Assembly: GCF_019428685.1 (NCBI RefSeq)
Contig: NZ_CP080095.1
Span: 3,658,001 to 3,722,000, forward strand
Source of the DNA: Paraburkholderia edwinii
GTDB taxonomy: Bacteria; Pseudomonadota; Gammaproteobacteria; Burkholderiales; Burkholderiaceae
Direction of reading: 5' to 3'
Length of the DNA: 64,000 nucleotides
The position numbers and the translations under genes were made by a program. Numbering within the stretch: the stretch's first letter is position 1; every line of letters begins with the position of its first letter. Shown here one piece after another: positions 47,005-56,320 of the stretch. Below the pieces are notes generated by a model. That model was not told where the DNA came from. It saw only the letters and a list, made by a program, of their open reading frames with translations, and searched no databases.

Positions 47005-47736
47005 TTAATCCGCCAGATCGTATCCGGCCGACACGAGAAGAGTCCCGTATTGTGCGTTGAAGTTCTTCGTCACACCAGACGTAAAGTAATTTCGCCAGTC
47101 TCCGGCGATTCCTTTGCGCTCGTGAGAATCACGATTTTCCTCTCCGGGCTTTCGTCCACCAGTCGCATTCTCGAAGCGATTATCGTGAACAATTTCTCGC
47201 AGCCGTTCTGTGCCTATAGACAGCCCACATTGCTGGATGAACACTTGCTCGAGAATTTCGAAGTCGTTCTGAAGCAGATCTTCATAGCGAACGATATTTT
47301 CCCCGGACTTCACCCACGACTCCTGGATTCGCGCGGATGACGGAAGCCATTCTTCCATCAACATCAACAGACCGCTTCCGATGTCGCTTGCTTCCAGTCG
47401 CTCACGCCATTCCGCAAGGCTCTTGTCAATTACTGCATGACTGTATCGAATGCTAAAGTAGGCGGAAACTAAAGTGTCCCTTAGGTCCCGGATGACAACG
47501 AATTTCTTCGAACCGGTGGGAAGGGGTACTGATTCAAATTGCTCTTTGGTCACGTAAACCGTCGGGTAGATAGCGCCAGCGACAATTGGCTCGATGAGGA
47601 ATTGCTTTTCGAATAATTGAGGCGCAACAATCCGATCCAGGGCGATATCGCGAAGGATGCGATGTAACCATTGTGATCCGGCTTTCCAGTGGGTTACATG
47701 GAAAATGGTCGGCTCTTGATTGTGAACGTTGTTCAT
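47005..47736 (-). CDS. Sulfotransferase domain protein
   Basis: The 243-residue product would transfer sulfate from PAPS to a hydroxyl or amine. The 5'-phosphosulfate loop reads THWKAGSQWLHRIL (usual form PKSGTTWL), the 3'-phosphate site is FVVIRDLRDTLVSAYFSIRYS, and a late RKGIAGDWRNYFTSG matches the classic RKG-x2-GDWKN-x-FT motif. All three PAPS-contact elements are present. An AGGT site precedes the ATG. It stands alone in an A+T-richer stretch with no PAPS synthesis genes nearby, which points to horizontal gain. The acceptor could be a glycan or a lipid. Confidence 0.85.
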   Translation of the reverse strand: MNNVHNQEPTIFHVTHWKAGSQWLHRILRDIALDRIVAPQLFEKQFLIEPIVAGAIYPTVYVTKEQFESVPLPTGSKKFVVIRDLRDTLVSAYFSIRYSHAVIDKSLAEWRERLEASDIGSGLLMLMEEWLPSSARIQESWVKSGENIVRYEDLLQNDFEILEQVFIQQCGLSIGTERLREIVHDNRFENATGGRKPGEENRDSHERKGIAGDWRNYFTSGVTKNFNAQYGTLLVSAGYDLAD

Positions 47737-48447
47737 ATTGCTAACCTACGGAAGGGAAGAGTGGGATGCGAACTCAGGGAACTATTCTTCGGAAACTGAT
47801 ACGTTTCCCGCCGAACCGGCAATTTTAGGTGTTTGAGTTTAGCAGATTGTTCAAATAACTCCCGCAGTCATTATATCGGGCGCAAATTCCGAATTCAGGT
47901 AATCGGATTGTTCGCGACGAGGCCAATCTTTGCTTGGCTGATCCCGCAACGACGGGACTGCTCCGAACTCTGCGGGAAAGCGGAATCTCGATCTGCGACC
48001 GGTTTGCGAAAGAATGCAGATCAGCAACGGACTGCTACTGTTTTAGCTCAAGCTCAGCAGGCAGCATCACAATGGGCAGGTCAACGAACGCCGGCTGGCA
48101 GCGCACACGACGGCATAACTCGGCCCGGTCCGTTTCGCGCCCAGATTCTCGGAGTCGTCGTCAACGAGGAGGACGGTTGATCATTTAGTATCGCAAAATA
48201 CAATGCAGTGACCTGAATTGCCCATATAGGGCTGGACGTGTCGCGCCCCAGCAATCCACAAGTAGAAGGTGGCAACGTCCGTTAAAACCCGGGAACGCAG
48301 CATAACCAGGTCGATGTGGGCCGGCGACAGCAGGCCCTGCTCGCATTCGCTCGCGTGTGTCAAACATCGTTCTCGATGCGCCACCGGACGGGACGGCAGT
48401 GCGATGACATGTTATGCAGCGCTCGTTTTCCAGCACATCCCGCTCAT
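47737..48447. other. Region without a firm gene
   Basis: Several mutually overlapping short frames occur here. The most protein-like is a 67-codon minus-strand frame at 48181-48384 starting with GTG, but it lacks a ribosome site and no family is recognised. Confidence 0.4.
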
Positions 48448-48714
48448 TCATGAGATTGTGTATCTGTTCTGGGGGCCACCCTTATAAGCGATTCTGGCGA
48501 GTCCCACAATTCGGTCGCGGTGGCGGTCGAAGGTCGCGAGCAACGAGGACTCGTCAGAATGCGTGTCGGGATTCAGTTTCGTCAGCAGCGTATCGTCGAC
48601 GAGAAAGGCAATCTCGCGAGCATTGTCGTAGCCCCAGAAGCACACACATCGTCTGGACGCATCGTAGATGCGACTGGGATTAGGAAAATTGAGCACCATG
48701 CTGGCTTTTTCCAT
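48448..48714 (-). CDS. DUF1488 family protein
   Basis: An 88-residue small protein with MVLNFPNPSRIYDASRRCV then FWGYDNAREIAFLVDD, the hallmark N-terminal half of DUF1488. The C-terminal half has the usual FDRHRDRIVGLARIAY helix. Its function is unknown. A GGTGAG site lies just before the ATG, and its start touches the stop of the upstream 61-residue gene, so they form a two-gene unit. Confidence 0.8.
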   Translation of the reverse strand: MEKASMVLNFPNPSRIYDASRRCVCFWGYDNAREIAFLVDDTLLTKLNPDTHSDESSLLATFDRHRDRIVGLARIAYKGGPQNRYTIS

Positions 48715-48900
48715 CTACTCACCAAGACAGATATATCGCCACTTGCTCGCGTTGACATCGATACGGGCGTCCATGTCGAGCCGCTTCCGCGCTCGCTCGT
48801 TTTCCGCCTTATCTCGTGCAGAGACACGCTCCCTCTGCTCGATGAAGTAGTCGCCTTGCCTGACCGGCGAGGTTGCATACACTTTGGTTTGCTTTGGCAT
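48715..48900 (-). CDS. Small hypothetical protein upstream of DUF1488 gene
   Basis: A 61-residue charged protein (MPKQTKVYATSPVRQGDYF start, strongly helical ERVSARDKAENERARKRLD centre). A GGAA site precedes the ATG at 48900. It is directly joined to the DUF1488 gene with no gap, which supports real coding. I do not recognise a family. Confidence 0.6.
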   Translation of the reverse strand: MPKQTKVYATSPVRQGDYFIEQRERVSARDKAENERARKRLDMDARIDVNASKWRYICLGE

Positions 48901-49061
48901 GCGAGTTCCAGTTATATATGCGTGCCTCACTGTCGGCACGCCACGTCACTTCCATGACCTCAACAAGCACGCTAGTCAAATTGGCTTGATACGTTTGTCA
49001 TGCTCGGTGACGAGGTATTCCTGAGAATACCGAACGTGCCGCGGTGACTCGACTCGCGGAT

Positions 49062-49379
49062 CTACCGTCTCGGCCCTTTCATTCCTTCGGCTTCCATGGC
49101 CGCGTTCCGCTCCTCGCTTGCCTCAATGGGTTCCATTGCCTCGTCGACAGAAGCTGTCGCGCGTTCCCTGGCTGACCTGGTTACATTGATAGCCGCACCG
49201 GCTTCTGCGTCTTCGACGCCCGGAGGCTCCAGCATGTCATCGAGCATGGCCTCCAACTCCGGCGTGCCCCATGGCTCGCCCCGCTGTCTTTTCCTCTTTA
49301 TGTAATGCCTCAGCTCTGCGTCGTGCTCGGGAGTCAGTGGAAGACCACGAAAGGTGGATTGGGGAGTGGCTTCGATCAT
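49062..49379 (-). CDS. Hypothetical acidic protein
   Basis: A 105-residue protein. The first half (FRGLPLTPEHDAELRHYIKRK then RGEPWGTPELEAMLDDMLEPP) looks conserved and helical. The second half is Ala/Glu-rich and low in complexity. AGGAG lies 8 bases before the ATG. I recall similar small proteins in Burkholderia without a known role. Confidence 0.65.
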   Translation of the reverse strand: MIEATPQSTFRGLPLTPEHDAELRHYIKRKRQRGEPWGTPELEAMLDDMLEPPGVEDAEAGAAINVTRSARERATASVDEAMEPIEASEERNAAMEAEGMKGPRR

Positions 49380-49592
49380 GACAGTGCTCCTATGATTGCT
49401 CTTTTCAGTGTAGTCCTAATGTCGACAGGAAGCGCGAATTATCGTTTCGTGCGTCGACCAACGCTTCCATCTCCGCCTACTACGGTACGACAAGTGGACC
49501 TTGAGCGTACTGCGGCGCCGTGGCGCGCGCGCAGCATGTCATCAGTGCTTGTAGTGCCGCAATGAAGAGGCGTTACGCGAAGCGATGCACAC

Positions 49593-49800
49593 GTGAAGCT
49601 TGATGTCTCCGAACTGCATCCGGGCGAATTGCCCAACGGAATGCATGGTGCGTCCGAGGTAAACGCTGTCCCTGACGCAAGACTGTGTCTAATGTCGCCA
49701 GCTATTCGCGAAATTGTCCTACGGCAGCAATTGGGTGCAGGCCGATCTGTGATTGCGTCCATCACCATATTGTCTTTAGAGGCTTCCGATATAAGTGTGC
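49593..49800 (+). pseudogene. Possible fragment of an AraC-family regulator
   Basis: A plus-strand frame contains LHPGELPNGM and, 20 residues later, LCLMSPAIREIVLR. These recall the stretch between the cupin and the helix-turn-helix part in some AraC-type regulators. No DNA-binding domain follows and the rest of the frame (to 49934) is not recognisable. Chance similarity is possible. The opposite-strand frame of 177 codons looks like a shadow. Confidence 0.22.
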
Positions 49801-50179
49801 CAATCGACGAAAACAACCTTGTACATCTACTGCGCGCGACTGGAGTATGTCGCGATTTGCTCACATGGCAGTCACATGCACGCAAGTTGAATTGCCCCAC
49901 GGCCCGAGAGCCAGTGAGGCCCGCGTCCCTTTGATAGGGTCGACCGAAATAGCTTGACGCTTTGCGGGGCACAGCGTAGTTTTTGTAACTGAAGCCTTCA
50001 AGAAGCGCGATTGCTGCTCATCATCGACCGCAGGCAGACAGCGGTATTCATCGTTCTCTCTCCCTCCTTGATCCTTTATCCCGCGTCGATGTCTGGGCGC
50101 ATACACTCCGTTATTCGCAGGGGATCTGAATGGACACCGGAACGGTTAGGTGGATCCCGCTAAGCCAGAGGGGATCGCG

Positions 50180-50485
50180 ATGAACAAGCCGTACATCAAT
50201 GTGGAAGGTATCTTCGAGCTGTTTGGCATGACTGCCGAAGAATCCCTAAGCCAGCCAGTTGCAACTGATCCCTTGCATTGGCTGGCCGAGTTTCTTGCGC
50301 GCGAGCACACTACGATGAATGCCAGCGACTGGAACGGTCTTGTCAGCGTGGGCGCGTTGCTCTGGCAGTCTCAGCGTGCACGGGACGGGACGGGACGCAG
50401 AGAATGCGTTGACACTGCAGCGGGTGCGCCAGCGGACAGTCGGCGTGGTCGCTGGCGCCCGTTCACGGGGCAGAGGAACGGCTGA
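50180..50485 (+). CDS. Hypothetical protein
   Basis: A 101-residue frame with a strong AGAGGGG site 6 bases before its ATG. The first 65 residues (MNKPYINVEGIFELFGM, LHWLAEFLAREH, DWNGLVSVGALLWQ) look like a genuine helical protein. The Arg/Gly-rich tail after that looks out of frame, so the gene may be truncated by a frameshift near 50390, where the GGGACGGGACGGGAC run could have slipped. Confidence 0.5.
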   Translation: MNKPYINVEGIFELFGMTAEESLSQPVATDPLHWLAEFLAREHTTMNASDWNGLVSVGALLWQSQRARDGTGRRECVDTAAGAPADSRRGRWRPFTGQRNG

Positions 50486-50958
50486 AATCTTTTGCCAGGC
50501 TTGGGCGCCACAACGACCTTAGTATCGCCGAATGAATGCCTTTCGCGCTTCGAGCACCGACACAGTCTGATTCATCAACTACGACACTGCTCGATGGCTG
50601 GCGTTCAAACAGTGGCCGCGTAGCAAGTGTATCGGGAACGCGCATTGCGCTCGACAGGAGCGAGCGCCTGCCAATGGCATCTATTGCAGCACGCTGACTG
50701 GTTCCAGAGTCTACGGCATATGAATCGCCAAGGTTGGGGCGGGCGAATTGCGTATTGTGCATGTGGGCGAATCAGCTGCATGGTTTCCTCGCACATCTTT
50801 TCGCCGTCCCGTCGTCGAACGCCCCCGCGCATCCTCGTACCCGGGCGCTTTAACGATGCATCAGCATATTGACCCACTGCTCATCCGTACGTTACGGGCA
50901 ACGATACGGGTGAGAGTGGCAGGCATAACACGTCGGCGTCGAACGCACGGGTAACCAT
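50486..50958. other. Region without a recognisable gene
   Basis: Only short overlapping frames on both strands, with no ribosome sites or motifs I can support. It must contain the start signals for the AI-2E family transporter gene. Confidence 0.45.
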
Positions 50959-52086
50959 ATGCGTAATCTGAAGAGCTTCTATATTTTGCTGTTCGTGGTG
51001 TCGCTTGCACTTGTCTGGATTCTCCTGCCGTTTTTCAGTGCGATATTCTGGGGCACAATCCTCGCCGTTCTCTTTCAGCCGCTTCAGCGAAGACTCACAG
51101 TGAAATTCGGCAATCGCCCGAATACAGCGGCGCTGACGACGCTCGCATTGTGCGTGTTGATCGTCATTCTGCCGGTGGGACTACTGGTTGGTACGCTGGC
51201 GCAGGAAGCGACATTCGCCTACAACCAAATCAAGACGGGTCAATGGGACTTCGGCCTGTATTTCCAGAAGGCCATGCACGCTCTTCCGTCTTTCGTACAG
51301 CGGTGGCTGGGTGACGTCGGACTGGGCGACGTTGCCGGTTTGCAGGCGAAGTTGGCCGATGGTGCGGCAATAATCAGTCAGTTCATGGCAGCACAGGCAG
51401 TCGCGATCGGGCAAAACACACTACGGTTTGCAATTGGTTTTGGCGTCATGCTGTACCTGGTCTTCTTCCTGTTGCGCGATGGCATCGCGATTTCGCGACG
51501 CATTCGCGAGGCAGTGCCGCTGGAAGAGATGCACAAGCGCAAGCTTCTCAGCCGGTTTGCCACAGTGGTCCGGGCGACTGTCAAGGGCAATGTCGCCGTG
51601 GCTGTTGTACAGGGACTGCTCGGCGGTCTGGCCTTCTTCGTACTGGGCATCAAGGGCGCTCTGCTTTGGGGCACTCTGATGGCATTCCTCTCGCTGCTAC
51701 CGGCCATCGGCTCCGCGCTTGTATGGGTCCCCGTTGCGGTCTATTTCCTTCTCGCAGGCCCACTGTGGAAGGCCATCGTGCTGACTATCTTTTGCACGCT
51801 GGTCATGGGGGCTGTCGACAACATACTACGCCCGGTTCTCGTGCGCAAAGACACCCGGTTACCGGATTGGGTAGTGCTGATCTCGACTCTCGGAGGGGTG
51901 TCCGTCTTTGGAATCAATGGGTTCGTGATCGGTCCGCTCATAGCGGCTCTTTTTGTCTCTTGCTGGGACATTTCAGTAATCGAGGGCAGCGACGAGAGAA
52001 CGATTCCAGAACGGGTGAAACGATTGGAGGGCAAAGCCGACGTCGCTTTGCAGGCCTTGGCCGAGACGAGCATCCGGAAGCCATAA
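50959..52086 (+). CDS. AI-2E family transporter (PerM/YdiK-like)
   Basis: The 375-residue permease has about eight helices: two N-terminal pairs, a long loop, then the conserved block with LLGGLAFFVLGIKGALLWG, LLPAIGSALVWVPVAVY, NILRPVLVRKDTRLPDWVV and LGGVSVFGINGFVIGPLI. The family is named for export of autoinducer-2, but members also act as ion or small-molecule transporters and the substrate here is not known. It has no co-directional partner nearby. Confidence 0.88.
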   Translation: MRNLKSFYILLFVVSLALVWILLPFFSAIFWGTILAVLFQPLQRRLTVKFGNRPNTAALTTLALCVLIVILPVGLLVGTLAQEATFAYNQIKTGQWDFGLYFQKAMHALPSFVQRWLGDVGLGDVAGLQAKLADGAAIISQFMAAQAVAIGQNTLRFAIGFGVMLYLVFFLLRDGIAISRRIREAVPLEEMHKRKLLSRFATVVRATVKGNVAVAVVQGLLGGLAFFVLGIKGALLWGTLMAFLSLLPAIGSALVWVPVAVYFLLAGPLWKAIVLTIFCTLVMGAVDNILRPVLVRKDTRLPDWVVLISTLGGVSVFGINGFVIGPLIAALFVSCWDISVIEGSDERTIPERVKRLEGKADVALQALAETSIRKP

Positions 52087-52375
52087 GCGAAGCCCGCAGA
52101 TACGGGCGGATCGGGCAGCACCGCGTCCCATGCGATGCCACCTTCAATGCTTACCGACGCGGCACAGTGAAGTTCGCATTGTCGAACCCCTAGGTATGAA
52201 ACGCGTGCCTCTTGTCGCTGCACCCCAATCGTCGATGGACGCGCGATCGTGGAGCGTCAGTGTTAGGCGCTGCAGAACAACGACCTAAGCCGGGGTCTGC
52301 GCGACCAGTGCGCTGCACGCACATAAGACCGTCTTTCAACTCCGGTCTGATGCTACAAAGGTGGAGGTAATCAGG

Positions 52376-53374
52376 ATGCCGATTGAAATTGACCAGATCG
52401 AGCTATATTGCAGCCCAAACGGCGACAAATGGCTTTTTTGCAACGGTGCGAGTTCCTTGCCAGTGGTTCGGCACATACCCAATGCCGCCTCGGGTGGCGC
52501 TGCGTCGGACTTGCCTGTCGCGGCGTTCCTTTCAGCAGGCCAGTCTGGACAATGGGGACCACAGCACAGCGCGCTGCGGGAATTTCTTGACCAAACCATG
52601 TCCGGGGCTGCGCCAGGAGACCTCGCGCGCAGGCCCGCAGTTGAGGCGCTCCTGCTCACCGCCGCCCGAGTACGAACGTTCAGCCAACTGGGCCACCTGA
52701 CGAATGCAAGCGGCTTCTTTTTTGCACGTCAGGATCACCTCTTTCTTGTCACGAGCCGTCACGTACTTGCCGACGTACCAAGCAGGCATTTCCCGGATCG
52801 CATCGAGGTTGAACTTCACGTCGATCGCGACAACCTCGGCGCTTCGACGTGGTTCACCCTTCCCTTGTACGCGGCGGGCGCAGCCCTCTGGCGTCAGGCG
52901 ATGGATACCGGCGGCGAGATCGACGTCGCGGTCCTCGAAATTCGCAAAGACCGGTTGCCGCCAACGGCAGTTTTCGAAGCGTTCGGCCCCGAACACCTTC
53001 CGTCGTTCGATCACGTGACACCCATCGGCGCTTCCGTGCTGATTGTCGGATTTCCGCTAGGCTTTCACGACTCGCTGCATCATCTGCCCGTGGTAAGACA
53101 AGGCGTCATAGCTTCCGCGTTCGGCCTGCGTTTCCAAGGCAAAGGCTGCTTCATCACGGACGCGCGAACGCACCGCGGCACGAGCGGCGCACCTGTCGTT
53201 ATGAGCAACGCGTCGATGGACGTAAGCGACGCGGCATCGGCCCTTCCATGGGTGCTCCTGGGGGTTCATTCGTCGACAATCGACATGGGAGTGCGCGATC
53301 TGCACGTCGACGAGTCCCTGGGCCTCAACAGCGCCTGGTACGCCGACGTTCTGCTGAACCTGACAGGCGATTAG
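52376..53374 (+). CDS. Trypsin-like serine peptidase domain protein
   Basis: A 332-residue protein with a chymotrypsin-fold triad readable by eye: H129 in VTSRHVLAD, D183 in EIDVAVLEI, and S270 in RGTSGAPV. The N-terminal 90 residues are not recognised. No signal peptide or PDZ domain is seen, so unlike DegP it is probably cytoplasmic. GGAGG lies 7 bases before the ATG at 52376, and the GTG five codons upstream is less likely. It may act in stress or defence, but context (AI-2E transporter before, sRNA candidate after) gives no direct partner. Confidence 0.75.
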   Translation: MPIEIDQIELYCSPNGDKWLFCNGASSLPVVRHIPNAASGGAASDLPVAAFLSAGQSGQWGPQHSALREFLDQTMSGAAPGDLARRPAVEALLLTAARVRTFSQLGHLTNASGFFFARQDHLFLVTSRHVLADVPSRHFPDRIEVELHVDRDNLGASTWFTLPLYAAGAALWRQAMDTGGEIDVAVLEIRKDRLPPTAVFEAFGPEHLPSFDHVTPIGASVLIVGFPLGFHDSLHHLPVVRQGVIASAFGLRFQGKGCFITDARTHRGTSGAPVVMSNASMDVSDAASALPWVLLGVHSSTIDMGVRDLHVDESLGLNSAWYADVLLNLTGD

Positions 53375-53821
53375 CTTGCCTGCGTCACACCTTTGCCCCG
53401 CTAGCGGACCGGAATTCCTGCCGCTTGCACCAATTTAGCATCAACGACATCGGCGATCTGCCTGCAACCATTCGTATGGTGCAATCGGGTGGACTTTTAA
53501 CGCAAATGTCAAAACAGCCCGCTTCGAAGCCGCCATATCGGTTCAGTCAATGTTAGTTGTCTCGGCAAACCGTCCATCGACTGCCGGTTCAGTGTTCGCG
53601 ACATCTTTCCACGACGAATCAGGCCATGAGCGCAGAGCATCGCATTGCTTACGCGCGCACTAGTGTTTTGGTGTCGGTTGCTTGCGTGGCCCACAGTATC
53701 CGAAAATCGCAGGCGCGTGCAACGCCACACCACGGTTGAATGCTGATGTCTAGTTTTACCGTCCGGCCGCCACGCTTTCGAAACCACTGTACATCTGGCG
53801 CGATAGGTATATAGTCGTGGC
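53375..53821. other. Non-coding stretch before the sRNA candidate
   Basis: No supported gene. The right end carries a TGTACA / TATAGT promoter-like pair (53788-53793 and 53810-53815, spacer 16). Confidence 0.4.
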
Positions 53822-53924
53822 TGATACGTAGCGATTGCGCACACACGAAAATGACCTCCTGCACGAGCAGGTTGTCTGGCGGTCTCCCCGCCTGATGAGA
53901 AGCCGGCAAGCGCCGGCTTTTTTT
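53822..53924 (+). ncRNA. Candidate small RNA with three hairpins and intrinsic terminator
   Basis: Downstream of the promoter-like pair at 53788-53815 come three consecutive hairpins: CCTGC-ACGA-GCAGG (53858-53871), GGCGG-TCTCC-CCGCC (53878-53892), and AAGCCGGC-AAGC-GCCGGCTT (53900-53919) followed by a run of T to 53924. This is the layout of a Hfq-type small RNA of about 100 nt. A 14-codon frame (53851-53895) lies inside but overlaps both upper hairpins. No known RNA family is recognised. Confidence 0.42.
53900..53924 (+). terminator. Strong intrinsic terminator
   Basis: A perfect 8-bp stem, tetraloop AAGC, and a seven-T run that includes the last two stem bases. No protein gene ends just upstream on this strand, which is why a small RNA is suspected. 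Confidence 0.85.
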
Positions 53925-54113
53925 CTATTCCCCCGCGATTCCAACTGCTTTGCTGTCGCATCAGGGGCGCGGTCAAAAGATCCAGATGTTGTCCTGACCA
54001 CCTTCTCCGACTGTTATCACATCGAGTGGAACCGCGACTGTGTTGAAGTGGCGTCGCTCCAGCAGCTTTCGGCACCAGTCATCCCCCTTGAGCGACGAGA
54101 GGGTTGAGAGAAC

Positions 54114-54374
54114 TCACTTCAATCGCGAGCCGTTGGTATCGATTGAAGCTCCCAAAAGGACGTCAATCGCTGCTTGCCCGGCAACTTCCGCAACCAGGTA
54201 GGCCCAGCGCCTGGTAAAGGGCCCATGGCGAAGCTGGATTGCGTTCCCACTTTCGCCGATGATGGCGAAGTTGGCACCACCTTTAATTTGCATTGTCACC
54301 TCGTACATGTCCTTCGCGGAAGGAGTCAATGTGACATGAATCTCAAACTCTCTATAGGGAATCATTCGATACAT
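54114..54374 (-). CDS. Small hypothetical protein
   Basis: An 86-residue protein starting MYRMIPYREFEIHVTL, with a beta-rich first half and a helical end (GPFTRRWAYLVAEVAGQ then AAIDVLLG). GCGGAG lies 8 bases before the ATG. A relic of a second copy lies at 57125-57229 and shares the C-terminal stretch, including 24 identical bases, so the gene family is real. Function is unknown. Confidence 0.65.
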   Translation of the reverse strand: MYRMIPYREFEIHVTLTPSAKDMYEVTMQIKGGANFAIIGESGNAIQLRHGPFTRRWAYLVAEVAGQAAIDVLLGASIDTNGSRLK

Positions 54375-54808
54375 CGCCAAACTCCGCTGGTTAAAAACTA
54401 AGCACAATCAAGGCCCGCTTGCGGCACTCTGTAACGTTCAAAGCGTAGACGAATTTTCCAGCTGCGCCATCGCAGGTTTGCAACTGCGTCGAAACGTCGT
54501 CCAGCCATTCCGAGCGCCTATAGTTATTCCCGTCCGATTCTGGTTTTGCCGCGCCTGTTGACATCGTGTTGATCTATCCCACTGTGCTCGGCGCCGGCCT
54601 CAGTGCCTTCGATTGCCATGACACCGCTCCACCGCTCGCCTGCTCCTGCGCCTTCTGTTTCTGCCTGTGGCGTGCTGCACGGCGTCATCGTGCGACCTAC
54701 CCGCATAGTTCAGGGTCATTTCGCTTACTCCTTCAGAGCTGGTCTTTACAAAGTGACACGTGCCCGGTGCTTCCGGGATTCACGTTAAGTCGCTCCGTGC
54801 AAAGCGAG
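54375..54808. other. Stretch downstream of the PRC-barrel gene
   Basis: No firm gene. A 60-codon minus-strand frame (54524-54706) rich in Gly, Glu and Ala might be the broken remainder of a longer protein, but support is thin. Confidence 0.35.
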
Positions 54809-55096
54809 TTATCGCACTTGGCACCCCAAATGTGAGACGGGTCTACGGGTATCGAGGAGGGCTGTCACCTGCTGTCGCGTGAGATCAACGTGGATGCGTA
54901 TCGCCACCGCCGTGCGCACAACCGAGTACGGCGAAATCAGCACGCGCCGCCCGTTGGCCCAGTCGCTCGCTTTGACGACCAGATAGCGGACACCCCACGC
55001 TTCATCATCAAAATAAAGCTGTTCAACATGCCCCATTTCGCCATCGTTCGGGGCCACGGTGCATCCCTTCAGACTGTCGATATTTCGCAGCATCAT
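54809..55096 (-). CDS. PRC-barrel domain protein, probably truncated
   Basis: A 95-residue protein: MMLRNIDSLKGCTVAPNDGEMG, then VEQLYFDDEAWGVRYLVV and GRRVLISPYSVV, the standard first PRC-barrel half. Usual family members in Burkholderia continue through a second PRC segment and are two to three times longer. Here the frame ends soon after VDLTRQQVTALLDTRRPVSH. GGAG lies 6 bases before the ATG at 55096. It follows the slipin pseudogene by 12 bp, so both were once one operon. Confidence 0.7.
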   Translation of the reverse strand: MMLRNIDSLKGCTVAPNDGEMGHVEQLYFDDEAWGVRYLVVKASDWANGRRVLISPYSVVRTAVAIRIHVDLTRQQVTALLDTRRPVSHLGCQVR

Positions 55097-55107
55097 TCGA
55101 TACTCCA

Positions 55108-55780
55108 CTATGCTGCCGTCTTCAGCGGCGTCTGTGACCCGCCCGCCACGCCTTGCGCAGCAATGGCCAGCGCGGGCGGCGGATTCAGGCTATCGACCAT
55201 CGAACTCGGAATCAGGATGGTCGCACCGCGCTCTCGGGTGCTTCGTAAATGATATTCATCGCGCGCAATTGCAGCGCCCCTGAGTGGTTTTCATAAACCT
55301 GGGCAACTTCGAAGAACTTCGCGGCAATGTCCGCTTCGGCGGAACCTAGGATCACACGAGCCTGCTTTTCGCGTTCGGCCTGAGCCTGCCTGAACATCGC
55401 GTCGTGCAAGGCAACCGGTATCGCAACGTGCTAAACGAACCTCAACGCCCCAGTCCTCTGTCTTGCCTCCTATTTCTTCACGCAGGCGAGTATCGGCGGC
55501 CCGACGACCCGAGAGAAGCGAAACCGGCATCGGGCAGCCGATTATCTCGCGCAACGACGTCTGCTCGACACGGTCGATCGCTTCCGCGCCCCCTGCCGCT
55601 GTGGAGTTTTCCGACACGCAGAATGACAAACTTTTGCCACACACCGGCGACTTTCACCGACAAAACCACGAAGATGGAAACAACAAAAATGGGGGCCGCC
55701 AGATCGACGTTGACCCATGGACCGACTGCGCCTGCAATCAGCGCGATTGCGATGGAAAGAGAATGTGTGATGGGATTCAT
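55108..55780 (-). pseudogene. Slipin (SPFH/stomatin-like) pseudogene with three lesions
   Basis: Pieces of one slipin gene can be read in order on the minus strand. First an N-terminal membrane segment with VKVAGVWQKFVILRVGKL (from 55780), then AIDRVEQTSLREIIG, RLREEIGGKTEDWGVEVR, then in another frame VALHDAMFRQAQAEREKQ and LQLRAMNIIYEA, and in a third frame RGATILIPSSMVDSLNPPP to a TAG at 55108-55110. The core between VGKL and AIDRV (roughly 120 codons in intact members) is missing. About 11 bp are lost near 55420, and a 1-bp loss lies near 55235. Intact slipins are about 250 residues. The gene cannot give a working protein. Confidence 0.85.
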
Positions 55781-56320
55781 GGTCTATGCCTCGATACCCC
55801 AAGTCGCGCTCATCGCGCATACACACCGGAGGTTCGCTCGCGCAACACCGCCCCAGGTAGTGCTAGAACAGATGTTCGCGCGCCGTGGTCCAGCTTGGGC
55901 GCTGCCGGTGTAAAAGTCGGTACAGTGGCGAACGGCTTTCGTGACGTTCCTCACGTGGTATCACGAGAGGATGAATCAACGGCATGCTGTGCGCGCATTT
56001 CGGCAGCGCCATTGGCAATCGGACAGTTACGCAGAAGGCCGTGCGGACAAGTGATCGGCAGACCCGGGCTTCTCACGGCAACGCGAAGGCTCGTCTCAAG
56101 AAACGAAACGCGGGTGAGCGACCGCATGCCGCTGCGTGCACGAAGGTGCTGAAGCCAGGAGAGCGCGATGACTGAACGGACCTTTCGCATCATAGATCGC
56201 GAATTCAGAATCTCCGTTATTGCTCCAGCTCGAACCCAATGCAGCAGCCTTCACTGTTCGCTGCCGCAGCCATTCCCGCCCTCCCCGAGCAAGCGACTTG
56301 CGCGACGCACGTTCGTTGAA
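55781..56320. other. Stretch with at most a truncated gene
   Basis: An ATG at 56168 (plus strand) has an AGGAG site and the first 20 residues (MTERTFRIIDREFRISVIAP) look coding. After that the frame to 56389 becomes Arg/Ser/Pro-rich as in a frameshift. I see nothing else. Confidence 0.3.

Noticed and set aside
49439..49972. A 177-codon minus-strand frame
   Set aside because: Ser/Arg/Thr/Cys-rich without motifs. The plus strand of the same segment has the more protein-like reading, though that too is weak.
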